Source: an uncultured bacterium
GTDB lineage: Bacteria; Planctomycetota; Phycisphaerae; Phycisphaerales; UBA1924
Direction of reading: 5' to 3'
NCBI GenBank assembly: GCA_938003595.1
Contig: CALKYH010000253.1
Location: 1 to 9,448 of the forward strand
DNA: 9,448 nucleotides
The position numbers were made by a program, and so were the translations under genes. Under the pieces are notes generated by a model. It saw only the letters and a list, made by a program, of their open reading frames with translations, was not told the origin of the DNA and made no database searches. Positions 1-7,046 of the stretch are shown one piece after another (the stretch's first letter is position 1; each line of letters begins with the position of its first letter).

Positions 1-438
1 TCCTCAGGCCCCGGCGGTCAGCACCGCAACAAGGTCGAGACGCAGGTCAAGCTCCACCACCGCCCCACCGGCGCCCACGCCCAGGCCGGCGAGCGGCGCA
101 GCCAGAACGAGAACAAGAAGGTCGCCGTCCGCCGCCTTCGCCTGATCCTCGCCGTCGAACACCGCGAGCCCATCCCGCGCGGCGACTCCCGCACCGCACT
201 CTGGCGCTCTCGCGCCCGCAACGGGCGCATCGCCTGCAACCCCTCGCACCACGACTACCCCGCCCTGCTCGCCGAGGCGCTGGACCACATCGCCGAGTCC
301 GGTTGGGAGTTGCACGACCCCGCCGTGCGCCTCGAGGTCACCGCCAGCCAGCTGCTCAAGCTGCTGAAGGATCATCCACCCGCCGTCGTGAAGCTCAACG
401 CGGAGCGGAAGGCCCTGGGCCTGCATCCGTTGAAGTAG
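1..438 (+). CDS. Peptide chain release factor-like protein (GGQ domain), 3' part
   Basis: Frame 1 is open from the first base to TAG at 436-438 (145 residues seen); the start lies upstream of the window. The visible part opens with SSGPGGQHRNKVET, the class I release factor/ArfB catalytic loop. GGQ falls at visible residues 5-7, and the RSQNENK stretch typical of this fold follows about 30 residues later. In this family the GGQ glutamine places water for peptidyl-tRNA ester hydrolysis on the ribosome. After the catalytic domain come about 80 residues containing a WRSRARNGRIACNP segment and a helical, basic C-terminus (TASQLLKLLKDHP to the end). This layout resembles the 'peptide chain release factor-like' proteins annotated in Planctomycetes rather than RF1/RF2. 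A role in ribosome rescue is inferred, and the substrate is unknown. Whether a codon-recognition domain exists upstream cannot be seen. The last 44 nt overlap the convergent gene. Confidence 0.85.
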   Translation, partial: SSGPGGQHRNKVETQVKLHHRPTGAHAQAGERRSQNENKKVAVRRLRLILAVEHREPIPRGDSRTALWRSRARNGRIACNPSHHDYPALLAEALDHIAESGWELHDPAVRLEVTASQLLKLLKDHPPAVVKLNAERKALGLHPLK

Positions 439-1486
439 CGCCGCCGATCAGCAGACGCATCGCGATGACCAGAACCCCGCGCTGGCCCTCGCGTCCGAAG
501 TTGTCGTCGCTGACCAGCACGAGCAGCCGCCCGCCGATCTCGTCGTCGATCGCCGGCCCGATCGCCACGCCCTCGACATTGCCGGGCCCCAGCGTGTTCA
601 GCCCGCGCCGCTCGAAGATCGTCGTCGTCGGCAGCGGAACGAGCGACGCATCGTCCGCCAGGTCTGCCATCCCCGTCACATCCGTCTCGGCGCCCGTCGG
701 CGACAACACGCGCAACGCGATCCCGTAGCCGCCGATCAGTTCCAGCGAGCGCTCCAGCGCCAACACACGCCCATCATCGAGCGCCGCGAAACTCACCAGC
801 GAGTTGAACACAGGCCCCACCAGCCCCACCGGCGCCGGCAGCGTTCGATAGGCGTTCTGCCGCAGCGCCGCCCCGGTCTGGGCGTCCATCACCAGCACGC
901 GGCACAGCGCGCCCTCTTGCGAACTCGCCTCCGGCCCGTCGATCGTCAGCGCCGTCTCGATCCCCACCCACAGCTCGCGTCGATGGTCCGTGCCCTCACG
1001 CACCGCCAGCGCTTCCAGCTGCCGATTGGCCCGCATCGAGCCCGCGACCTCCGCCGGCAGCGCGGGCCTGCCCAGCAGATGTCCCTTCTCATCAAGAAAC
1101 GCCAGCGCCCCCGGCGACTCGAATCCCGCCGCGAACCGCCCGTTCCCCAGCCACACCACCGATTCCCCGTCCCCCGCGCCCGCGTCGATCGCGCTCCAGC
1201 CGACGATGCCCGCCTCCACGCGCCCCGCCGCGGCGTCCACCTCCACCTGCAGCTCCACGAGCCGCGGCTCGCGCGGATGATCGGTGATCGCGAACCACCG
1301 ACCATCGCCGCAGGTCAGGTCGCTGAGCCCGCCCAATCGATCATCCTCACCAAGCGGGATCACCGTGTGCCCGATCCATTCGACGCGCACATCCGGCTCG
1401 TTTGTCGCGCCCACCTCCGGCGCCGCCGCGCATCCGAGCGCGGACAGCGCCGCGAACACCATGCCGATCAGTCCGCGACGCGCCAC
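395..1486 (-). CDS. Secreted esterase-like (phytase-type) protein, probable lipoprotein
   Basis: A 363-residue protein. I place the start at GTG (1484-1486) because GGAGGA lies 6-7 nt upstream and because it gives a full export signal: Arg3-Arg4, a hydrophobic stretch at residues 5-18, then Cys19. The lipobox ALGC is atypical at -3 and -2, so signal peptidase I cleavage after Ala22 is an alternative. The mature part matches the 'esterase-like activity of phytase' beta-propeller family (Pfam PF13449) by its run of short beta strands, NRQLEALAV (154-162), NVEGVAIGP (303-311) and LVSDDNF (324-330). The biochemical substrate is not well established for this family. The gene starts 19 nt inside the upstream binding-protein gene, so the two are probably cotranscribed and coupled. 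The last 14 codons overlap the convergent release-factor-like gene, in a non-conserved Gly/Ser/Pro-rich tail. Confidence 0.82.
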   Translation of the reverse strand: MARRGLIGMVFAALSALGCAAAPEVGATNEPDVRVEWIGHTVIPLGEDDRLGGLSDLTCGDGRWFAITDHPREPRLVELQVEVDAAAGRVEAGIVGWSAIDAGAGDGESVVWLGNGRFAAGFESPGALAFLDEKGHLLGRPALPAEVAGSMRANRQLEALAVREGTDHRRELWVGIETALTIDGPEASSQEGALCRVLVMDAQTGAALRQNAYRTLPAPVGLVGPVFNSLVSFAALDDGRVLALERSLELIGGYGIALRVLSPTGAETDVTGMADLADDASLVPLPTTTIFERRGLNTLGPGNVEGVAIGPAIDDEIGGRLLVLVSDDNFGREGQRGVLVIAMRLLIGGATSTDAGPGPSAPR

Positions 1487-2448
1487 GGGAAATCCTCCGG
1501 GATGATCTCCGGCCGATCGTGCAGCCAGCCGACCAGCCACTCGTACGCATCGACCAGGCGCGGCCCCGGTCGATTGAACATCTGGTTCCCGTCCACCAGC
1601 GCCACCCGCCCCCCACGCACCGCCGGCAGCCGGCGCCACCAGGCCTGCTCGCGCAGCGTGAGGTAGTCCTCCTCGGTGCGCTCCAGCGAATAGCCGCACG
1701 GCGCGATCACCACCGCCTGGGGCGCCATGGCCTCGATCGCCTCCGGCGTCGTCCGCCTCGAAGGCCCGGCCACCCGGAACGCCATCTGCCCACCCTCCCC
1801 CGCGCCGGCGCCGGCCATCGGCTCGGTCGGGTTCAGCGGGTGGCTCGCCCCGGCGCGCTCGATCAGCTGCGGCGTCCAGTGCCCCCCGACGAACGGCGGG
1901 TCGGTCCACTCCAGCAGCAGCGCCCGGGGTCCTTCGACATAGGGCGTCACCAGCTCCGACGCCCTGAAGAACCGCTCGCGCAGCCCGACCACAACCTCCA
2001 TCGCCCGGTCCGGGAGCCCCACCGCCGCCCCGACCCGCAGCACATCGTCCAGGACTTCTTCGAAGGAACCGGGGTTGAGGCTCAGGATGGCCGGCTGCGG
2101 CCGGAGTTCCGCCGCGAGTCTCCGGACGGAGGCCAGGTCGATCGAGCACACCGAGCAGAGGTCCTGGGTCAGGATCAGGTCCGGCCTCAGGTCCCGCAGC
2201 AGCGCGCCATCCACCTCATAGAGGGACCGGCCCTCGCTCAGGGAACTGGATACGGCCTTGTCGATCTCCGATGAAGAGAGGTCCGCGAATGCGTGGGCTG
2301 CCCGCGTCAGAACGGGCCGATCAGCGAAATCGGCCGGGAAATCACACTCGTGCGATCGACCCACCAGTTCAACACCCGAACGCCCGCCGGAACCGATAAT
2401 CCGGGCAAGCGTCTCAGTGGCCGAGGGCAGAAGGCTGACGACTCGCAT
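1468..2448 (-). CDS. BtuF/FepB-type cobalamin-binding-like protein without signal peptide
   Basis: A 326-residue protein of the periplasmic-binding fold used for B12 and iron-siderophore uptake (PF01497, COG0614). It opens directly with MRVVSLLPSATETL, the first beta strand of the fold, followed by GRSHECDFP (30-38). Other visible landmarks are TQDLCSVCS (94-102), EWTDPPFVGGHW (180-191), APCGYSLERT (249-258) and DGNQMFNRPGPRL (286-298). There is no signal peptide and no alternative upstream start, so it appears cytoplasmic, unlike classical BtuF. Signal-less proteins of this subfamily are commonly annotated 'cobalamin-binding protein' without a proven ligand. Cys98, Cys101, Cys35 and Cys251 could bind a ligand or metal, but that is inference. 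No transporter permease or ATPase genes are adjacent. It is the first gene of the minus-strand pair, and only a weak ribosome binding site is visible. Confidence 0.82.
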   Translation of the reverse strand: MRVVSLLPSATETLARIIGSGGRSGVELVGRSHECDFPADFADRPVLTRAAHAFADLSSSEIDKAVSSSLSEGRSLYEVDGALLRDLRPDLILTQDLCSVCSIDLASVRRLAAELRPQPAILSLNPGSFEEVLDDVLRVGAAVGLPDRAMEVVVGLRERFFRASELVTPYVEGPRALLLEWTDPPFVGGHWTPQLIERAGASHPLNPTEPMAGAGAGEGGQMAFRVAGPSRRTTPEAIEAMAPQAVVIAPCGYSLERTEEDYLTLREQAWWRRLPAVRGGRVALVDGNQMFNRPGPRLVDAYEWLVGWLHDRPEIIPEDFPWRVAD

Positions 2449-2501
2449 CGCCGCGATGCTACTCGTCCTGACCGCCGGCCCGGCGCCGATCGATCGCGTC
2501 T

Positions 2502-2530
2502 TTGCGGCCGGGGCTCCGCCTTGCGATGAT
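2502..2530 (+). promoter_or_regulatory. Candidate sigma70-type promoter for the gsp operon
   Basis: TTGCGG (2502-2507) is followed after 17 nt by GATGAT (2525-2530), which matches TATAAT at 4 of 6 bases. Transcription would begin near 2537 and leave a leader of about 48 nt before gspD. The -35 match is only 3 of 6 and the region is GC-rich, so chance is a real possibility. Confidence 0.22.
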
Positions 2531-2572
2531 CCGGCCCCCCGACCCCCAACGGGCCCCCGCGCCGACGCCCAT

Positions 2573-2577
2573 GAGGA
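2573..2577 (+). promoter_or_regulatory. Ribosome binding site that sets the gspD start
   Basis: GAGGA ends 7 nt before GTG at 2585. It is the best Shine-Dalgarno match upstream of any in-frame start in this region and favours the GTG over ATG 2456 and earlier starts. Confidence 0.6.
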
Positions 2578-2584
2578 TGCACGA

Positions 2585-5272
2585 GTGACAGACCTTCCGA
2601 CTACCGCCCTCCTCCGCCGCCCGCTCGAACCGGCCCTGCGCGCCGCCGCCGTCGCCCTCGCCGCCGGCCTGGCGATGACATGCGCAACATTTGCGCAGGA
2701 CGCCCAGCCCGCTCAGGGCGAGGAGCAGCCCGGCTACGAGGACCGCGGGCGCGACATGGCCGGCGAGAAGCCCGAGCAGCCCCCGGCGTCATCCCCTGAT
2801 TCGGCGGGCCCCGGCGACGCCGGCGCCGCCAACAGCCCGATCCGGCGCGCCTGGAGTCAGATCCGTGGCGGCCAGACCGAAGAACCCGCCGCCCCCGCCG
2901 GCGGCGCCCAGCCCCGCCGATTGGAGATTCCCGCCGACCAGGCCGCGGCGCCCGCGCCCGAGGAGCTGACGCCGCCCCAGCCCGAGGATGTCTTCACCAT
3001 CGAGACCGTCGGCGAGCCGGTGCAGATCGGCTCCCTGGTGGACTGGGTCAGCAAGCGCCTGAACATCAACATCTTCTCCGACCCCGGCGTCGCCGACCGG
3101 ACCGTGACCTTCAACGGCCCCATGCACATCAAGGCGGCCGAGCTGCTGGACTTCCTCTCGCTCCTGGTCGAGCAACAGGGCTTCGCCCTCACCCGCGAGC
3201 GCGAGGGCTGGTATGTCATCCGCCCCGCCGGGCAGGTGCCCTTCAACCTCGGCGCCGGCGACCTGGCCACCACCCGCATCATCCCCACGCCGCTGCTGCG
3301 CCCCAGCGCGCTCAAGGTCGCGGTGGACGCGGCGCTCTCCTCTCGCGGCGGCGGGGACGCCTCCGCGAGCAACCGCATCGCCTACCTCGACGAGCTCGGC
3401 ATCATCATCATCACCGACACGCCGCGCGGCCTGCGCTCGGTCGAAGAGATCGTCAAGGCCGTCATCGGCGAGGCCCGCGCCCAGACCTTCCACCGCATCG
3501 ATGTCGTGCACATCAACGCCGACCTCGCCCGCAGCAAGGTCATCGAGCTCAACGGCGCCTCCTCCACATCGAACCGCTCGGCGCAGCGCGGCAACAACCA
3601 GCCCATCGGCCAGCCCGCCGTCGCCACGACCTCCTCCACGCTCACCAACCTGCCCGACCGCATCTTCCTCGACTCCGAGAGCAACGCCCTGATCTTCCGC
3701 GGCTCGGCCGCCGAGGCGATCGAGCTGACCGCCCTGGTCAACGCCATCGACACGCCCAGCAAGCTCATCCCCAAGCGCTACCCGGCGGGCCCCGCGTCCC
3801 CGGCGATCTGCGCCTACGGCGAGCGGCGCGGGCTCGGCGCCGTGACCACCGGCCCGGCCACCGGCGGCTCGCAGTTCGGCGGGGCCAGTTCGTTCAACAA
3901 CCGCGCCTCGCTCGGGGGCCAGCAGGGCCAGTTCGGCACCGGCACCGGCAGCGGCTTCGTGCTCGAGAACAGCCAGGAGGCGTTCGTCTACTTCGGCACG
4001 GCCGAGCAGCACGAGCAGGTCGAGGCGCTGGTGGAGTCCTTCGCCGATCAGGCGCGCCTCGCGCGCGTCGTCGTCGAGTTCTACCCCCTCAAGCACGCCG
4101 ACGCCGAAGAGGTCGCCGAGCTGCTCAACGCCATCGTGCAGGACACCACCCAGCAGTTCGGCGACTCGCCGTTCCTGCCCCAGACCGCCGCGGCGCGCCG
4201 CTTCACGCCCGACAACCCGGGCGATGAGTCCGGCGAGTCCACCACGACCACCATCGGCGGCGACGGCGTCGGCGTCTCGCTGACGCCCAGCGAGAATGTC
4301 TCCATCCAGCCCGACGCGGCCCGCAACCAGGTGGTCATCAAGGCCCCCATCCGCCAGCAGGCGGAGTTCGCCTCCATCGTCGCGCAGCTGGACATCCGCC
4401 AGCCCCAGGTCTTCATCGAGGCCAAGGTCGTCTCGGTCATCACCGACGACAACTTCGAGTTTGGCGTGGACTGGGCCACCACCATAGATGTCGCCAACGG
4501 CACGCTCGATTTGTTCTCGAACTTCGGGCTCCAGCGCGTCGTCGGCGCCGCGGCCGGCGCGCCCACCGCGATCGGCGTGTACGACGGCGACGATGTGGAT
4601 GTCGTGCTCAACGCGCTGTCCACCGTCGGCGAGACCCGCATCCTTTCGACGCCGCGCATCCTCGTCCGCGACAACGGCGAGGCCGAGCTCAACAGCACGC
4701 AGGAGCGGCCGTACGCGTCCACGACGCAGAACGCCGGCACCGCCGTGACCTCCCAGGGCGGCACGGTCGAGGCGGGCACCAAGCTCACCGTCAGCCCGCA
4801 GATCTCCTCCGGCGGGCTCGTGAACCTTGAGCTGACCGTCGAGCTGTCCGACTTCATCGGTGAGGGCGAGGACGGCCTGCAGCCGCCCAAGCAGAAGGAG
4901 ATCTACACCACCACGGTCTCCCTGCCCTCGGACTCCACGCTCATCATCGGCGGCCTGACCTTCGACCGGAAGAACGACACGGTGGACAAGGTCCCGCTGC
5001 TGGGCGATATCCCGATCATCGGGCAGGCGTTCCGCAACACCTCCACCATCACCCGCAAGACCACGGTCTTCGTCTTCATCCGACCCGTCATCCTGCGCGA
5101 CGAGTCCATGACCGATCTGCGCCTGCTCACCAAGGGCCCGCTCAAGGACACCGGGCTGGACAACGACACGCCCGAGCTGCAGCCCGAGCGCATCCCCATC
5201 CGCTCCGGCAGCCTGGGCTCGTCGTTCGATCGCCCGCTGCGGCTGCGCCCCGACACCAACGACCCTTCGTGA
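2585..5272 (+). CDS. gspD: Type II secretion system outer-membrane secretin GspD
   Basis: An 895-residue secretin, the ring-shaped outer-membrane channel of the T2SS. The GTG start has GAGGA 7 nt upstream and gives a signal peptide (Arg11-Arg12, hydrophobic 17-32) with likely cleavage after Ala37 (TFA^Q). Next come about 100 residues rich in Pro, Ala, Gln and Glu, then an N0 domain (about 137-215), N1 (about 225-300), an N2-like repeat containing a Gly/Gln/Ser loop (about 425-458), and N3 beginning VVVEFYPLKHADAEEV. The secretin core begins near VFIEAKVVSV (609 on). It contains TRILSTPRILVRDNGEA (from 684) and the C-terminal signature VPLLGDIPIIGQAFR (803-817), and ends near FVFIRPVIL (829-837). 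The protein is longer than usual for GspD (roughly 650-750 residues) because of the linker and loops. The stop overlaps the gspE start in GTGA. No pilotin-type domain was recognised. Confidence 0.93.
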   Translation: MTDLPTTALLRRPLEPALRAAAVALAAGLAMTCATFAQDAQPAQGEEQPGYEDRGRDMAGEKPEQPPASSPDSAGPGDAGAANSPIRRAWSQIRGGQTEEPAAPAGGAQPRRLEIPADQAAAPAPEELTPPQPEDVFTIETVGEPVQIGSLVDWVSKRLNINIFSDPGVADRTVTFNGPMHIKAAELLDFLSLLVEQQGFALTREREGWYVIRPAGQVPFNLGAGDLATTRIIPTPLLRPSALKVAVDAALSSRGGGDASASNRIAYLDELGIIIITDTPRGLRSVEEIVKAVIGEARAQTFHRIDVVHINADLARSKVIELNGASSTSNRSAQRGNNQPIGQPAVATTSSTLTNLPDRIFLDSESNALIFRGSAAEAIELTALVNAIDTPSKLIPKRYPAGPASPAICAYGERRGLGAVTTGPATGGSQFGGASSFNNRASLGGQQGQFGTGTGSGFVLENSQEAFVYFGTAEQHEQVEALVESFADQARLARVVVEFYPLKHADAEEVAELLNAIVQDTTQQFGDSPFLPQTAAARRFTPDNPGDESGESTTTTIGGDGVGVSLTPSENVSIQPDAARNQVVIKAPIRQQAEFASIVAQLDIRQPQVFIEAKVVSVITDDNFEFGVDWATTIDVANGTLDLFSNFGLQRVVGAAAGAPTAIGVYDGDDVDVVLNALSTVGETRILSTPRILVRDNGEAELNSTQERPYASTTQNAGTAVTSQGGTVEAGTKLTVSPQISSGGLVNLELTVELSDFIGEGEDGLQPPKQKEIYTTTVSLPSDSTLIIGGLTFDRKNDTVDKVPLLGDIPIIGQAFRNTSTITRKTTVFVFIRPVILRDESMTDLRLLTKGPLKDTGLDNDTPELQPERIPIRSGSLGSSFDRPLRLRPDTNDPS

Positions 5273-7023
5273 CCGATCCTCAGCCCAACACGCCCGAGCC
5301 CGCCAAGCCAGCGACCCCCGCCGCCGCGACCGCGCAGCCTCCCCGCGCCAAGGGCGCGCCCGCGCCGACCGCCGCGTCGCTCGAGGTCGTCCGTGCCTTC
5401 GGCGCCGTCCCCGTCCGCGCCGACCACATGGCCGAGTTCGCCAACCTCCCCGGCGCCGACGAGGAGCCCTGGGATGTCCTGCTCTCTTCGCTGGGCATGG
5501 AGGAGCACGCCGCGCTGGCTCGCCTCGCCGAGCGCTGCGGCCTGCGCTTCGACCCTGAGCCGGTCGCCCATGTCTCCGCCGAGACCTTCTACGAGCGCGT
5601 CCCCGCCAATGTCGCCCGCCGCCACCAGGTCGCCGGGCTGAGCGTCGAGGACGGCGTCATGGCCGTCGCCGCGGGCCAGCCCATGCAGCCGACCGTCTTC
5701 CAGGCGCTGGAGCGCATGGTCGGCATGCCGCTGCGCGTGGCGCTTTCCCCGAGGGCGCAGGTCGGCAACCTCATCAACCGCGGCTACGAGCAGAAACAGG
5801 ACCTGGTCGCCGAGATCGTCGAAGACATGCCGCTGGACGACCGCGCGATCCAGTCCGCCGCGGGCTCGGTCTCGCAGGCGACGGACCTGCTGCAGCTCGC
5901 GCGCCAGACGCCGGTCATCCGGCTGGTGAACATGATCCTGTTCGAGGCGCTGCGCCGGCGCGCGTCGGACATCCACATCCACCCGCTCGACGGGCGCCTG
6001 ACCATCCGCTTCCGCGTGGACGGCATGCTGGTGGACGCCTTCAGCCCGCCGCCCAGCCTCGGCGCCGCGATCTCCTCGCGCCTCAAGGTCATGGCCGAGT
6101 TGGACATCGCCAACCGGCACAGCCCCCAGGACGGCCAGACGACGGTTCGCGTGGGCTCGCGGAAGATCGACATCCGCATCTCGTGCATCCCCACGATCTT
6201 CGGCGAGCGCATCGTGCTGCGACTGCTCGATCAGTCCCAGACCCAGCTCACCCTCGACGCCGTGGGCATGTCCCAGGCCATGCAGAAGGAGTTCCTCGAC
6301 CTGGTCGAGCGGCCCAACGGCATGATCCTGGTGACCGGCCCCACCGGCAGCGGCAAGACGACCTCGCTCTACGCCGCGCTCGGACGCGTGGACCGCACCT
6401 CGCGCAATGTCATGACCATCGAGGACCCCGTCGAGTACCACCTCGACAACATCTCGCAGATGCAGGTGAATCCCAAGCGCGGCGTGACCTTCGCCACCGG
6501 GCTGCGCTCCCTGCTGCGTCAGGACCCCGATGTCATCCTGGTGGGCGAGATCCGCGACGCCGAGACCGCGAACCTCGCGATCCAGGCGTCCCTCACGGGC
6601 CACCTGGTGCTCGCCACCCTCCACACCAACGACGCCCCCAGCGCCATCTCGCGCCTCGTGGACATCGGCCTGGAGGACTACCTGATCAACTCCTCGCTGC
6701 AGGCCGTGCTCGCCCAGCGCCTGATGCGCCGCGTCTGCGCCGCGTGCGGCGGCAAGGCCGTCGTGCCCGCGCCCAACGCACGAGGCGGCGGCATGATCCG
6801 CTGCGAGAAATGCTTCGGCACGGGCTACCACGGGCGCGTCGCCGTGTACGAGCTGATGGTCATGACCGACGACCTGCGCCGCATGGTCGCCAAATCCGCC
6901 GACGCCGTCGCCATCCGCGAAGCCGCGCTGTCGCAGGGCATGCGCGCCATGGCCGACGACGCCCGCGACAAGGTCGCCGCGGGCCTCACGACCGAAGAAG
7001 AGGTCCGGCGCGTGCTGCACTGA
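5269..7023 (+). CDS. gspE: Type II secretion ATPase GspE
   Basis: A 584-residue cytoplasmic hexameric ATPase that drives pseudopilus assembly. The GTG start overlaps the gspD stop by 4 nt (GTGA), and no separate ribosome binding site is evident, so translation is probably coupled to gspD. A Pro/Ala-rich N-terminus of about 35 residues leads to a T2SSE N-terminal domain (about 80-175) of the kind that docks to the inner-membrane platform. The motor core shows an Asp box (SDIHIHP, 233-239), Walker A GPTGSGKTT (357-365, Lys363), Walker B DPDVILVGE (419-427, Glu427) and a His box GHLVLATLHTND (444-455). A zinc-binding tetracysteine is complete (Cys490, Cys493, Cys512, Cys515), but the two pairs are only 18 residues apart. 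All catalytic residues I can check are present. The T2SS context argues against PilB. Confidence 0.94.
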   Translation: MTDPQPNTPEPAKPATPAAATAQPPRAKGAPAPTAASLEVVRAFGAVPVRADHMAEFANLPGADEEPWDVLLSSLGMEEHAALARLAERCGLRFDPEPVAHVSAETFYERVPANVARRHQVAGLSVEDGVMAVAAGQPMQPTVFQALERMVGMPLRVALSPRAQVGNLINRGYEQKQDLVAEIVEDMPLDDRAIQSAAGSVSQATDLLQLARQTPVIRLVNMILFEALRRRASDIHIHPLDGRLTIRFRVDGMLVDAFSPPPSLGAAISSRLKVMAELDIANRHSPQDGQTTVRVGSRKIDIRISCIPTIFGERIVLRLLDQSQTQLTLDAVGMSQAMQKEFLDLVERPNGMILVTGPTGSGKTTSLYAALGRVDRTSRNVMTIEDPVEYHLDNISQMQVNPKRGVTFATGLRSLLRQDPDVILVGEIRDAETANLAIQASLTGHLVLATLHTNDAPSAISRLVDIGLEDYLINSSLQAVLAQRLMRRVCAACGGKAVVPAPNARGGGMIRCEKCFGTGYHGRVAVYELMVMTDDLRRMVAKSADAVAIREAALSQGMRAMADDARDKVAAGLTTEEEVRRVLH

Positions 7024-7046
7024 TCCAGAGAGAGCGAGCAGAACCG

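Larger units (their letters stand above)
2449..2584. other. Divergent intergenic region between binding-protein gene and gspD
   Basis: These 136 nt separate two divergent start codons and should hold promoters for both directions. The reading frame of gspD stays open through here, including an in-frame ATG at 2456. However, codons such as CTA, GCT, CCT, CGA and CCA are common here and rare in the genes nearby, so I treat it as non-coding. A perfect 10-bp palindrome of two overlapping CGATCG units lies at 2487-2496. No rho-independent terminator is visible. Confidence 0.6.

Noticed and set aside
1402..2274. Long plus-strand open frame opposite the binding-protein gene
   Set aside because: Its translation is an Arg/Pro-rich composition artefact with no domain, opposite a well-supported gene.
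2258..2584. Upstream in-frame extension of gspD, including ATG 2456 followed by a hydrophobic start
   Set aside because: The first part is antisense to the conserved binding-protein N-terminus, the rest has atypical codons, and the GTG at 2585 has a good ribosome binding site and begins a proper signal peptide.
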